Shown here: one piece after another, positions 16,853 through 25,941 of the stretch
Layout: each line of letters starts with the position of its first letter
How positions within the stretch are numbered: the stretch's first letter is position 1
DNA from: Pseudomonas lactis
GTDB lineage: Bacteria > Pseudomonadota > Gammaproteobacteria > Pseudomonadales > Pseudomonadaceae
NCBI RefSeq assembly: GCF_001439845.1
Contig: NZ_JYLO01000002.1
Span: forward strand, 457,970 to 521,969
DNA: 64,000 nt
Direction of reading: 5' to 3'
Position numbers and translations under genes: made by a program
Notes under the pieces: generated by a model
The model's input: the letters and a program-made list of their open reading frames with translations, nothing else
Databases searched by the model: none
What the model was told of the DNA's origin: nothing

Positions 16853-18679
16853 ATGACTCATCAGCAAGTCGACATGATCACCTGGCGCATGATGCTGCGA
16901 AAGGTGCCTGCCATCGTTCGGGCCCTCCCACGGGTGGTGCGCGGCATGCGCGCGGCCAACGTCACCGACCCGGGCCAACCCTGCGGCCTGGGCTGGCATT
17001 TCGAACAAGCCGCCTTGCGCAACCCGGACGGTGCTGCCCTGCTTTATGGGGACAGCGTGATCAGCTACCGCGACGCCAATCAGCGCGCCAACCGTCTTGC
17101 CCACCACCTGCAAGCCCAGGGCATCGGCAAGGGTGACGTGGTGGCGCTGTTTATCGAAAATCGCCCCGAGTTGCTGCTCAACGTGCTGGCCGTGGCCAAG
17201 CTGGGCGGCATCTGCGCCATGCTCAACACGGCGCAAACTCAAGGGGCGTTGGTACACAGCCTGACCCTAGTCAACCCGGTTGCCATTGTGGTCGGTGCCG
17301 AATTGCTGGGCGCTTACGCGGCGGTGCGCGAACACGTGCAGATCCCGGCCGAGCGCACCTGGTTCGTGGCCGATCAACCCGGCAGTGCAGTGCCCGATGG
17401 CTATATCGACCTGATGGCCGCCAGCGCCGAAAGCCCGGTGGACAACCCGGTGAGTTCCGCGCAGGTGTTCTTTAATGACCCCTGCTTCTATATCTACACC
17501 TCCGGCACCACCGGCTTGCCCAAGGCCGGCATCATGAAGCACGGGCGCTGGACCAAAACCGCCGTGAGCTTCGGCAGTATCGCCCTGGACATGGGCCCGC
17601 AGGACGTCCTCTATTGCACCTTGCCGCTGTACCACGCCACCGGGCTGTGCGTGTGCTGGGGGGCGGCGATTATCGGCGCGTCGGGCTTTGCCATCCGGCG
17701 CAAATTCAGTGCCAGCCAGTTCTGGGACGATGCACGCAAGTTCAAGGCGACCACCCTGGGTTATGTCGGTGAGCTGTGCCGCTATCTGCTCGACCAGCCT
17801 GCCAGTGCGCAGGACCGCGATAATCAGGTGACCAAGATGGTCGGCAACGGCTTGCGCCCTGGTGTGTGGGCGCAGTTCAAGCAGCGTTATGGTGTGGAGC
17901 ATATCTGCGAGCTGTATGCCGCCAGCGACGGCAATATCGGCTTTACCAACATACTGAATTTTGACAACACCATCGGCTTTTGCCTGCAGCATTGGGCGCT
18001 GGTGGATTACGCCCATGACACTGGTGAACCGCTGCGCGGCAGCGATGGGTTCATGGTCAAGGTGCCCACCGGCGGGCAGGGCCTGTTATTGGCGCGCATT
18101 GATGATAAGTCGCCCTTCGACGGCTATACCGATCCGGAAAAAAACCGCAAGGTGGTACTGACCGACGTATTCGAAAAAGGCGATCGCTATTTCAACACCG
18201 GTGACCTGGTGCGCAGTATCGGTTTCGGCCATGCGCAATTTGTCGATCGCCTGGGGGATACCTATCGCTGGAAGGGCGAAAACGTCTCGACCACCGAGGT
18301 GGAAAACGTCCTGCTCAAACACCCGCAGATCGCTGAAGTGGTGGCCTATGGCGTCGAGATCGACAACACCAACGGCCGCGCCGGCATGGTCGCCATCACC
18401 CCCAGCGAATCCCTGGCCAGCCTGGACATGCGCGAACTGCTGCAATTTGCCCACGGCCAGCTGCCCCCTTATGCGGTGCCGTTGTTTTTGCGGATCAAGG
18501 TGAAGATGGAAACCACCGGCACGTTCAAGTACCAGAAAGTGAAGCTCAAGGAGCAAGGGTTCGACCCGGACAAGGCTGGCAATGACCCGGTCTACGCCTG
18601 GTTGCCGGGTTCGGACAGCTATGTGCCGGTGACCGGGCAATTGCTGGCGCAGATCCAGGGCGGCCAATTCCGTTATTGA
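16853..18679 (+). CDS. Long-chain acyl-CoA synthetase (FadD6/FATP-type)
   Basis: A 608-residue AMP-binding enzyme that activates fatty acids to acyl-CoA through an acyl-adenylate. The P-loop-like motif YIYTSGTTGLPKAGIMKHGR is near residue 217, the AMP-binding aspartate of the TGDLV motif (YFNTGDLVRSIGFGHAQFVD) near 453, and the hinge/lysine region GENVSTTEVENVLLKHP near 477. The N-terminal hydrophobic stretch and the overall pattern fit the FATP/very-long-chain class ('long-chain-acyl-CoA synthetase') rather than FadD. Single-gene unit preceded by GGGAC. Chain-length preference not readable. Confidence 0.88.
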   Translation: MTHQQVDMITWRMMLRKVPAIVRALPRVVRGMRAANVTDPGQPCGLGWHFEQAALRNPDGAALLYGDSVISYRDANQRANRLAHHLQAQGIGKGDVVALFIENRPELLLNVLAVAKLGGICAMLNTAQTQGALVHSLTLVNPVAIVVGAELLGAYAAVREHVQIPAERTWFVADQPGSAVPDGYIDLMAASAESPVDNPVSSAQVFFNDPCFYIYTSGTTGLPKAGIMKHGRWTKTAVSFGSIALDMGPQDVLYCTLPLYHATGLCVCWGAAIIGASGFAIRRKFSASQFWDDARKFKATTLGYVGELCRYLLDQPASAQDRDNQVTKMVGNGLRPGVWAQFKQRYGVEHICELYAASDGNIGFTNILNFDNTIGFCLQHWALVDYAHDTGEPLRGSDGFMVKVPTGGQGLLLARIDDKSPFDGYTDPEKNRKVVLTDVFEKGDRYFNTGDLVRSIGFGHAQFVDRLGDTYRWKGENVSTTEVENVLLKHPQIAEVVAYGVEIDNTNGRAGMVAITPSESLASLDMRELLQFAHGQLPPYAVPLFLRIKVKMETTGTFKYQKVKLKEQGFDPDKAGNDPVYAWLPGSDSYVPVTGQLLAQIQGGQFRY

Positions 18680-18785
18680 TTCTGGCTATGGCGGCTTTTG
18701 ACAAAAAAGCCATGACACCGGGGAACTCCCTCGCGACACTGGGCGCCTTAAACAGTTATATCAGTCGCCTCAGCAAGGAGCCCCC

Positions 18786-19301
18786 ATGTCAGAACAGCCT
18801 AAACAAATGACCGAAGACGAAGCCGCCGAATTTGCCGAGCAAGTCTTCGACGTGGCCCGTCGCGGCGATGCCGCGATGCTCGCCGCCCTGTTGGCCAAAG
18901 GCCTGCCGGCCAACTTTCGTAATCACAATGGCGACACCTTGTTGATGCTCGCGGCTTACCACGGCCATGCCGAGGCGGTTAAAGTGCTGCTGGAGTTCAA
19001 GGCTGACCCCCTGATCGCCAACGACAAGAACCAGTTGCCGATTGCCGGTGCGGCGTTCAAAGGCAACCTGCCGGTGGTCCAGGCGTTGATCGAAGGCGGC
19101 ACGCCGATTGACGCGGCCTCCTCGGACGGGCGTACGGCGTTGATGATGGCGGCGATGTTCAACCGCGTTGACATGGTTGATTACCTGCTCGGTAAAGGCG
19201 CAAATCCCAAGGCCACCGATGCACAAGGCGCGACAGCGCTGGCGGCGGCGCAGACCATGGGCGCGGTGGATACGGCGGCGCAGTTGCAGAAACTGGTGTA
19301 G
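18786..19301 (+). CDS. Ankyrin-repeat protein
   Basis: A 171-residue protein of four to five ankyrin repeats, each visible as NGDTLLMLAAYHGHAEAVKVLLE, NQLPIAGAAFKGNLPVVQALIE, DGRTALMMAAMFNRVDMVDYLL and a last AQGATALAAAQTMGAVDTA. No signal peptide, so cytosolic. Pseudomonas ankyrin proteins of this size often accompany catalase or stress genes; here none lies adjacent, and the next gene on the strand starts 41 bases later. It is presumably a protein-binding scaffold. Confidence 0.9.
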   Translation: MSEQPKQMTEDEAAEFAEQVFDVARRGDAAMLAALLAKGLPANFRNHNGDTLLMLAAYHGHAEAVKVLLEFKADPLIANDKNQLPIAGAAFKGNLPVVQALIEGGTPIDAASSDGRTALMMAAMFNRVDMVDYLLGKGANPKATDAQGATALAAAQTMGAVDTAAQLQKLV

Positions 19302-19342
19302 GCTACGCGCCCTTCAAAACTTGCCCGTTACAGGATCGCCCC

Positions 19343-19873
19343 ATGAAAACCGCCCTCGTCGAACTCATCAGTAAAATCAGCGCCGGCGTCATGGGTGAGG
19401 ACGAAGTAGCGCGTATCGCCGACGAAGCGGCCCAGGCCTACGCGGCCCCGGCGGCGTTCCTGGCGGCCAACCCGGATATCAACTACGACGACAGCTTCCC
19501 GATCCCGCTGGGGGAGTGGGTGGTAGTGGGTAGCCTACCGGACACGGTGTTGTTCCAGGCCGATACCTATGGCGACCTGTTTGCCCAGATCGTCGCGTCG
19601 TTCGGTCCGGGTGTGGCGTTCAACCTCAAGCCCAAGCAACTGGCCAAGACCGAAGACCTGACCGCGCTGAACCGCATCCAGATCCAGATGAGCGCCCTGA
19701 GCCCGGAAGACGGCGGTTATGTGCTGGTGAATTTCAGCCAGTTGCTGGACGACGAGATCCAGGCGGTGCTGGTGTTCGGCAACGACCTGCCGCGGGTGCT
19801 GGAACTGTGTGCCGAAGTCGGCATCAAGGCCGAGCCCTCGCTTGAAGCCTTGAAGATTGCCGTACACGTCTGA
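19343..19873 (+). CDS. Conserved hypothetical protein
   Basis: A 176-residue acidic soluble protein, beginning MKTALVELISKISAGVMGED and closing with a repeated pattern of hydrophobic strands and acidic loops. No signal peptide or membrane segment, no catalytic motif I know. ATCGCCCC precedes the ATG with a weak ribosome-binding site. It follows the ankyrin gene by 41 bases and may share its transcript. I cannot assign a function. Confidence 0.68.
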   Translation: MKTALVELISKISAGVMGEDEVARIADEAAQAYAAPAAFLAANPDINYDDSFPIPLGEWVVVGSLPDTVLFQADTYGDLFAQIVASFGPGVAFNLKPKQLAKTEDLTALNRIQIQMSALSPEDGGYVLVNFSQLLDDEIQAVLVFGNDLPRVLELCAEVGIKAEPSLEALKIAVHV

Positions 19874-19940
19874 AATAAAACGGAACCCCAGCCAAGGCTG
19901 ACTATCCTACAAGGGCATGCCCTCACTTAGGAGCGACACC

Positions 19941-20132
19941 ATGGGTTCCACGTTTAATAGCCTGATTGGCCTGATTATCCTCGCGCTGGATATCTGGGCG
20001 ATCATCAACGTGTTCAAAAGCGGCGCCAGCACCGGCGCCAAAGTGCTGTGGATCCTGTTGATCCTGCTGTTGCCCGTGCTGGGCCTGATCATCTGGGCTA
20101 TCGCCGGGCCGCGCGGTAACGTGCGGATCTGA
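19941..20132 (+). CDS. PLDc_N-domain small membrane protein
   Basis: A 63-residue, two-helix membrane protein (helices about 8–25 and 36–55: NSLIGLIILALDIWAIINVF and LWILLILLLPVLGLIIW). It matches the PLDc_N domain, which in larger proteins precedes phospholipase D/cardiolipin synthase domains and here stands alone, as in many Pseudomonas. AGGAG lies 7 bases before the ATG at 19941; longer frames start at 19917. The end P-R-G-N-V-R-I is the family's typical tail. Confidence 0.83.
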   Translation: MGSTFNSLIGLIILALDIWAIINVFKSGASTGAKVLWILLILLLPVLGLIIWAIAGPRGNVRI

Positions 20133-20164
20133 CGACCTACTCGATTTGGAGTGGGCACAGTCAA

Positions 20165-20253
20165 TGTGGGAGCTGGCTTGCCTGCGATTGCGGTGTGTCA
20201 ATCAAAACGATGCAAGCTGACCCACCGCTATCGCAGGCAAGCCAGCTCCCACA
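20165..20253. repeat. REPIN, class I
   Basis: 89-base inverted REP pair with perfect cores, downstream of the PLDc_N gene. Confidence 0.92.
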
Positions 20254-20538
20254 GGGGGCACTGTATTAACCATATTTGTGTGTCGAAACTATTCGCCGCA
20301 CGAAATTTTCACATCCCATCCAAGACAATTCGCCGGCTTTAACCGGCTGCCAGGGCTCTATCTCCAGTGCCCTTAAAGGCAGGGCCGTGCCTTACGTTCA
20401 GTAATTAATAGCCTTGCCGGCCTTGATCGGGCACCATTTGTGCCACCGCGTTAACCGCCTAACCCAGCCAGCCTGGGCGAGGGACGGACGCCACTGCATT
20501 ATTTCGCAACTTAAACTTCCAATGGGTCCTAAAACGAC

Positions 20539-22626
20539 ATGGCAAACCCGGACGCCCTGAATCAGCAGCGAGCTTCAAATCGCCTGCTGCAACCGACCGT
20601 CAAATCCCATCTGGCGTACACGCTGCTCTGCGCACTGGTCATGATGGTGATGTTCTCCCTGCTGCGCCTGGCGTTGCTGGTCTACAACCGCGAGATGATC
20701 CTGGATACGCCGGCTTCGACGTTCCTGGAAGCGTTCGTCAACGGCACCCGCTTCGACATTCGTTTTGTGACATACGCGCTGATCCCGCTGCTGCTGGCTG
20801 TGTTCAGCGTACGGGCCATGGCGGCACGAGGCTTCTTCCGTTTGTGGCTGACCGTTGTGTCCAGCATTGCGCTGTTCCTCGGTCTTATGGAGATGGATTT
20901 CTACCGCGAATTCCACCAGCGCCTCAACGGCCTGGTCTTTCAGTATGTGAAGGAAGACCCGAAAACCGTGATGAGCATGCTGTGGTACGGTTTCCCGGTG
21001 GTGCGCTACCTGCTGGCCTGGGCCGTGGGCACGCTGATCCTGAGCATGGCCTTCAAGGGCGCTGACCGCGCAACGCGCCCCCGTGGCCCGTTCAGCGGCG
21101 GCACGATCAGCACGCGCCAGGTGGCGCCGTGGTACGGCCGCACCGCGGTGTTCATGGTCTGCCTGCTGGTTGCCGTGGTCGCCATCCGTGGCACCCTGCG
21201 CCAGGGGCCACCGCTGCGTTGGGGTGATGTCTACACCACCGATTCGAACTTCGCCAACCAGTTGGGCCTCAATGGCACCTTGTCGCTGATCGCGGCGGCC
21301 AAGGCGCGCTTCGGTGAAGACCGCGCCAACATCTGGAAGGCCACTCTGGAACAACCGCTGGCCACCCAGACCGTGCGCGACATGCTGGTGCTGCCGCAAG
21401 AGAAGCTGGTAGACACCGACACCGCTGCGGTACGCCGTGACTTCACGCCACCGGCCGAGAAAACCCTGCCGATCAAGAACGTCGTGGTCATCCTGATGGA
21501 AAGCTTCGCCGGTCACTCGGTGGGCGCATTGGGACGTCCGGGCAATATCACCCCGTACTTCGACAAGCTGACCCAAGAGGGCCTGCTGTTCGACCGCTTC
21601 TTCTCCAACGGCACCCACACCCACCAGGGTATGTTCGCCACCATGGCCTGCTTCCCGAACCTGCCGGGTTTCGAATACCTGATGCAGACCCCGGAAGGCA
21701 GCCACAAGCTGTCGGGCCTGCCGCAGCTGCTCAGTGCGCGTGATTTCGACGATGTGTATGTCTACAACGGCGATTTCGCCTGGGACAACCAATCGGGCTT
21801 CTTCAGCAACCAGGGCATGACCAACTTCATCGGCCGCAATGACTTCGTCAACCCGGTGTTCTCCGACCCGACCTGGGGCGTGTCCGACCAGGACATGTTC
21901 AACCGTGGCCTGGAAGAACTGAAGGCACGCGAAGGCGGCAAGCCGTTCTACGCGCTGCTGCAAACCCTGTCCAACCACACGCCGTACGCGTTGCCGACCC
22001 CATTGCCGGTCGAGAAAGTCACCGACCGTGGCAGCCTCAACGAGCATTTGACGGCCATGCGCTACTCCGACTGGGCCCTGGGCCAGTTCTTTGAAAAGGC
22101 CCGCAAGGAGCCGTACTTCAAGGAAACCCTGTTCGTGATTGTCGGTGACCACGGTTTCGGTAACGAGCAGCAGATCACCGAGATGGACCTGGGCCGCTTC
22201 AACGTGCCGATGCTGATGATTGCACCGGGCATGCGCGAGAAGTTCGGTGAGCGTGACCACACTGTGGGCACCCAGATCGACATCGTGCCCACCATCATGG
22301 GCCGCCTGGGCGGCGATACCTTGCACCAGTGCTGGGGCCGTGACCTGCTGAACCTGCCGGAAGGTGATAAAGGTTTCGGCGTGATCAAGCCATCGGGCAG
22401 CGACCAGACCGTGGCCTTGCTCACCGGCGACCGCGTACTGGTATTGCCCAAGGAAATGCCACCCAAGTTGTGGGAATACACCCTGGGCGCCGAGCCGAAT
22501 GGCAAGGTGATTCCAGAGTCGCCGGACGAAGCCGCACTCAAGCAGAAACTCGAGTCGTTCCTGCAAACCGCGACCAAGAGCCTGCTGGATAACACCGCAG
22601 GTGTGGTGGACGGTAAGCCGGACTAA
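20539..22626 (+). CDS. LTA-synthase-family phosphoglycerol/phosphoethanolamine transferase-like protein
   Basis: A 695-residue inner-membrane enzyme with about five N-terminal helices (residues 20–230: LAYTLLCALVMMVMFSLLRL is the first) and a C-terminal periplasmic sulfatase-fold domain. Metal/nucleophile motifs: VVVILMESFAGHSVGALGR near 316 (acidic ligand in ESF), FFSNGTHTHQGMFATMACFP near 355 (threonine nucleophile candidates), and the later IVGDHGFGNEQQ near 536 with DHG metal ligands. In Gram-negatives such proteins transfer phosphoglycerol to glucans or lipid A-type acceptors. Single-gene unit with its own terminator. Acceptor unknown. Preceded by about 285 bases without a gene. Confidence 0.82.
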   Translation: MANPDALNQQRASNRLLQPTVKSHLAYTLLCALVMMVMFSLLRLALLVYNREMILDTPASTFLEAFVNGTRFDIRFVTYALIPLLLAVFSVRAMAARGFFRLWLTVVSSIALFLGLMEMDFYREFHQRLNGLVFQYVKEDPKTVMSMLWYGFPVVRYLLAWAVGTLILSMAFKGADRATRPRGPFSGGTISTRQVAPWYGRTAVFMVCLLVAVVAIRGTLRQGPPLRWGDVYTTDSNFANQLGLNGTLSLIAAAKARFGEDRANIWKATLEQPLATQTVRDMLVLPQEKLVDTDTAAVRRDFTPPAEKTLPIKNVVVILMESFAGHSVGALGRPGNITPYFDKLTQEGLLFDRFFSNGTHTHQGMFATMACFPNLPGFEYLMQTPEGSHKLSGLPQLLSARDFDDVYVYNGDFAWDNQSGFFSNQGMTNFIGRNDFVNPVFSDPTWGVSDQDMFNRGLEELKAREGGKPFYALLQTLSNHTPYALPTPLPVEKVTDRGSLNEHLTAMRYSDWALGQFFEKARKEPYFKETLFVIVGDHGFGNEQQITEMDLGRFNVPMLMIAPGMREKFGERDHTVGTQIDIVPTIMGRLGGDTLHQCWGRDLLNLPEGDKGFGVIKPSGSDQTVALLTGDRVLVLPKEMPPKLWEYTLGAEPNGKVIPESPDEAALKQKLESFLQTATKSLLDNTAGVVDGKPD

Positions 22627-22638
22627 CTGACCGGCAAT

Positions 22639-22672
22639 AAAAAAGAGGCCTTCTAGAAGGCCTCTTTTTTTT
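22639..22672 (+). terminator. Rho-independent terminator
   Basis: Perfect 10-bp palindrome gaggccttctagaaggcctc with an A-run before and T8 after, 12 bases past the stop of the LTA-synthase-like gene. Confidence 0.93.
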
Positions 22673-22682
22673 GCTTCTCAAT

Positions 22683-22782
22683 TGTAGGAGCGAGCTTGCT
22701 CGCGAAAAACATCAACGAAAACGCGTGCGTTCTGAATAAACGCGGCGCCTGTGAGTGTTTCGCGAGCAAGCTCGCTCCTACA
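22683..22782. repeat. REPIN, class II
   Basis: 100-base inverted pair of the class-II REP TGTAGGAGCGAGCTTGCTCG. A near-identical element stands at 60729–60828. Confidence 0.9.
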
Positions 22783-22794
22783 AAAACGCGGCGT

Positions 22795-22947
22795 TTATAT
22801 CTTGCCGAGCAACAACAGCACCAGCAGAACAACCAGTACCACACCCAGGATACCCGACGGTCCATAACCCCAGTTACGCGAGTGCGGGAACACCGGCAGG
22901 CCACCGACCAGCAGGAGGATCAGGATAATAATCAGAATGAGGCTCAT
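22795..22947 (-). CDS. DUF3309 family small membrane protein
   Basis: A 50-residue protein, MSLILIIILILLLVGGLPVF at the start and a second hydrophobic helix at the end (LGVVLVVLLVLLLLGKI). The central PHSRNWGYGPSG loop is the family mark of DUF3309. A GGAATAAAACC stretch precedes the ATG at 22947. The gene is too short for automatic frame lists but its two-helix pattern and the GYGPSG loop are characteristic. Confidence 0.85.
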   Translation of the reverse strand: MSLILIIILILLLVGGLPVFPHSRNWGYGPSGILGVVLVVLLVLLLLGKI

Positions 22948-23275
22948 GGTTTTATTCCTTATAGGTTCTTTGCAAAAACCGGCTGTTTAACCGTTGGTTC
23001 GTCCATGTACAGTGGGACGCCTTACCCATTCCGACTCTGCCACTTCGCAGAAAATTCATTGTTTTTATAAAACATTTTGATGGGTCGCTTATTTCTTTTA
23101 ACGCGTGCGCAACTTGAACTAATCAGTTGAAAAAAATTGAACTTAGTCTATGCGCGCAGCTGCTACCGAGCCCGCGGTTTGCCTGGGGCATTCATCACCC
23201 TGATGGTGCGTGGGTGGAGCAAAAACCTTCGCTACACTGCCGGTCACTTCTTCGTGAACCACAAGGCTACCTCCT

Positions 23276-24091
23276 ATGCAAAACCGCATGATGATCACTG
23301 GCGCCGGGTCTGGCCTGGGTCGCGAAATCGCTCTGCGCTGGGCTCGTGAAGGCTGGCAGTTGGGGTTGTCCGATGTCAGCGAGCCCGGTTTGCAGGAAAC
23401 CCTCAAGCAGGTTCGCGAGGCGGGCGGTGATGGTTTTACCCAGCGTTGTGACGTGCGTGACTACAGCCAGCTAACGGCCTTTGCCCAGGCCTGTGAGGTG
23501 AAGCTCGGCGGCATCGATGTGATCGTCAACAACGCCGGTGTGGCCTCGGGCGGGTTCTTCGCTGAATTGTCCCTGGAGGATTGGGACTGGCAGATCGCAA
23601 TCAACCTGATGGGCGTCGTCAAAGGCTGCAAGGCGTTCCTGCCGCTGCTGGAAAAGAGCAAGGGGCGCATCATCAACATCGCCTCAATGGCCGCGCTGAT
23701 GCAAGGCCCGGCCATGAGCAACTACAACGTGGCCAAGGCGGGCGTGGTGGCGTTGTCCGAGAGCCTGCTGGTGGAGCTCAAGCAACAGGAAGTGGGCGTT
23801 CATGTGGTGTGCCCGTCGTTTTTCCAGACTAACCTGCTCGACTCCTTCCGTGGGCCAACCCCAGCCATGAAGGTCCAGGTGGGCAAACTGCTTGAGAGTT
23901 CGCCCATCTCGGCGGCGGATATCGCCGACTACATTTACCAGCGCGTGGCCGCAGGCGAGTTCATGATCCTGCCCCACGAGCAAGGCCGCATGGCTTGGGC
24001 GTTGAAACAGAAAAATCCGCAACTGCTGTATGACGAAATGACACTGATGGCCGACAAGATGCGCGCCAAGGCGCAGGCCGTGAAGGGCTGA
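23276..24091 (+). CDS. Short-chain dehydrogenase/reductase
   Basis: A 271-residue SDR oxidoreductase. The NAD(P) motif is GAGSGLGREIALRWAREGW at residues 9–25, the NNAG motif is in IDVIVNNAGVASGG near 85, the catalytic Ser is in INIASMAALM near 138, and the YNVAKAG motif (Tyr, Lys) near 152. It is a classical SDR of the 'SDR family oxidoreductase' type, substrate unknown. Start at 23276 follows a 200-base AT-rich intergenic interval that should contain its promoter. The 127 bases after it precede csrA. Confidence 0.9.
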   Translation: MQNRMMITGAGSGLGREIALRWAREGWQLGLSDVSEPGLQETLKQVREAGGDGFTQRCDVRDYSQLTAFAQACEVKLGGIDVIVNNAGVASGGFFAELSLEDWDWQIAINLMGVVKGCKAFLPLLEKSKGRIINIASMAALMQGPAMSNYNVAKAGVVALSESLLVELKQQEVGVHVVCPSFFQTNLLDSFRGPTPAMKVQVGKLLESSPISAADIADYIYQRVAAGEFMILPHEQGRMAWALKQKNPQLLYDEMTLMADKMRAKAQAVKG

Positions 24092-24218
24092 TTCGGCTGC
24101 GGTCTGTCAGACAAATTACCTGCCTGCGTAGGCAGTGCCTGATTTTCCCGCAAGCCATTGCCGGCCCAGCGCCAAGGGGGCATGGTCGGGGTCCTGCTAC
24201 TGGAAAAGGACAACCGCC

Positions 24219-24422
24219 ATGCTGGTCTTAAGCCGTGCCACAGGCGAAGCCATCGCCATTGGCGATGACATCACCGTGCATATCCTGGAAGTGAACGGTA
24301 CTCATGTGAAATTCGGCATCGAGGCGCCGGTGGGCGTCAACGTGTACCGCGCCGAGGTGTACCGCAAGATACTCAAAGGCGAGGGCCAAGCTACCCATCC
24401 CGTGCCGGCGCCCAACCCTTAG
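24219..24422 (+). CDS. CsrA/Rsm-family translational regulator paralogue
   Basis: A 67-residue RNA-binding protein. It has the CsrA fold sequence: LVLSRATGEAIAIGDDITVH at the start and VYRAEVYRKI at residues 42–51, retaining the Arg at the RNA-contacting position and the hydrophobic beta-strand core. CsrA/Rsm proteins block or expose ribosome-binding sites carrying GGA loops and govern secondary metabolism and biofilm in pseudomonads. GAAAAGGA lies 7–14 bases before the ATG. The C-terminus (GEGQATHPVPAPNP) differs from RsmA/RsmE, so it is a paralogue; which one (for example RsmI-type) cannot be decided here. Confidence 0.85.
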   Translation: MLVLSRATGEAIAIGDDITVHILEVNGTHVKFGIEAPVGVNVYRAEVYRKILKGEGQATHPVPAPNP

Positions 24423-24432
24423 GCGCCGCTGT

Positions 24433-24660
24433 TCAGTCGAACAGGTGCTTGGGCACATCGTGCTTGAGCATCAACTGGCATTGCTCGCTCTCGGGGTCGA
24501 AGACGATCAGCGCCTGGCCTTTGGTCAGCGCCTGGCGCACGCGCAGCACGCGGGTTTCCAAGGGCGTGTCGTCGCCATTGTCGGTACCGTCGCGGGTGAC
24601 GAAGTCTTCGATGAGGCGGGTGAGGGTGTCGACTTCAAGTGCATCGTAGGGAATCAGCAT
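24433..24660 (-). CDS. YheU family protein (UPF0270)
   Basis: A 75-residue protein beginning MLIPYDALEVDTLTRLIEDF and containing the conserved RDGTDNGDDTPLETRVLRVRQAL block; both are characteristic of the YheU/UPF0270 family. The E. coli member is a small cytosolic protein of unknown function. It converges with csrA (10 bases apart) and lies downstream of the M42 peptidase gene, from which it is separated by 74 bases. Confidence 0.88.
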   Translation of the reverse strand: MLIPYDALEVDTLTRLIEDFVTRDGTDNGDDTPLETRVLRVRQALTKGQALIVFDPESEQCQLMLKHDVPKHLFD

Positions 24661-24734
24661 ACAAGCCTCAGGTATCAGGTCCCGGCGATGCTACTGCGCC
24701 GGGACCTTTGTTGCCAGTATCAACTCACACAGCG

Positions 24735-25919
24735 TCAGGACTTCTGGCCGACCAAGCTGTCCACCGACGGCACACGGGTGTCGCTCTCCATTTGCGTTTC
24801 ATGCTCGATCTGATGACTGAACCGGTCCAGGGAACCCTGGGCCGGTTGCGCATCGCTGGCAAACACCGGCGGGCTGAGGATGTAAGCGCCCAGCAAGCGG
24901 CTCAGGGCGGCGAGGCTGTCGATGTGGGTACGCTCATAGCCATGGGTGGCATCGCAACCGAAGGCCAGCAGCGCGGTGCGAATATCATGGCCGGCGGTGA
25001 CCGCCGAGTGGGCATCGCTGAAGTAATAGCGGAACAGATCGCGGCGCACCGGCAGCTCGTTGTCTGACGCCAGGCGCAGCAAGTGGCGGGACAGGTGATA
25101 GTCATAGGGGCCGCCGGAGTCCTGCATGGCCACGCTCACCGCATGTTCGCTGGACTGCTGGCCAGGGGCGACCGGGGCGATATCGATGCCGACAAACTCA
25201 CTCACATCCCAGGGCAGGGCGGCCGCTGCGCCACTGCCGGTTTCCTCGGTGATGGTGAACAGCGGGTGGCAGTCGATCAGCAAGGGTTCGCCACTGTCAA
25301 CGATGGCCTTGAGCGCAGCGAGCAGTGCGGCGACGCCGGCCTTGTCGTCCAAGTGGCGGGCGCTGATATGCCCGCTTTCGGTGAACTCGGGCAGCGGGTC
25401 GAACGCCACGTAGTCACCGACGCTGATTCCCAGGGAATCGCAGTCGGCGCGCGTGGCGCAGTAGGCGTCCAGGCGCAGTTCCACATGGTCCCAGCTCACC
25501 GGCATTTCATCCACGGCGGTGTTGAACGCGTGCCCGGAAGCCATCAGCGGCAACACGCTGCCGCGAATCACGCCGTTATCGGTGAACAGGCTGACACGGC
25601 TGCCTTCGGCAAAGCGGCTCGACCAGCAGCCCACTGGCGCCAGGGTCAGACGGCCGTTGTCCTTGATCGCGCGCACGGCGGCGCCGATGGTGTCCAGGTG
25701 CGCGGAGACGGCGCGGTCAGGGCTGTTTTTCTGGCCCTTGAGGGTGGCGCGAATCGTGCCGCGCCGGGTCATTTCAAACGGGATGCCGAGTTCTTCCAGG
25801 CGCTCGGCGACGTAGCGCACGATGGTGTCGGTAAAACCGGTGGGGCTGGGAATGGCGAGCATTTCCAGCAGCACTTTTTGCAGATACGCGAGATCGGGTT
25901 CGGGAATGGTTCGGGTCAT
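24735..25919 (-). CDS. NAGGN-system M42 family peptidase
   Basis: A 394-residue metallopeptidase (M42/glutamyl-aminopeptidase-like). Zinc ligands visible: SAHLDTIGAAV near residue 74 (His, Asp), LDDKAGVAA near 193 (Asp), ITEETGSG near 226 (Glu). It belongs to the osmoprotectant NAGGN cluster, where it probably hydrolyses the dipeptide or recycles intermediates. It is the third gene of the minus-strand operon asnO–ngg–peptidase. A long palindromic repeat separates it from the ngg gene, so expression may be uncoupled. Confidence 0.88.
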   Translation of the reverse strand: MTRTIPEPDLAYLQKVLLEMLAIPSPTGFTDTIVRYVAERLEELGIPFEMTRRGTIRATLKGQKNSPDRAVSAHLDTIGAAVRAIKDNGRLTLAPVGCWSSRFAEGSRVSLFTDNGVIRGSVLPLMASGHAFNTAVDEMPVSWDHVELRLDAYCATRADCDSLGISVGDYVAFDPLPEFTESGHISARHLDDKAGVAALLAALKAIVDSGEPLLIDCHPLFTITEETGSGAAAALPWDVSEFVGIDIAPVAPGQQSSEHAVSVAMQDSGGPYDYHLSRHLLRLASDNELPVRRDLFRYYFSDAHSAVTAGHDIRTALLAFGCDATHGYERTHIDSLAALSRLLGAYILSPPVFASDAQPAQGSLDRFSHQIEHETQMESDTRVPSVDSLVGQKS

Positions 25920-25941
25920 GGAAACTCCTGATGAGTTGAGG

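Noticed and set aside
20575..22566. 663-residue antisense frame opposite the LTA-synthase-like gene
   Set aside because: Shadow of high-GC codon use; no motif, no start context, and the plus strand is strongly supported.
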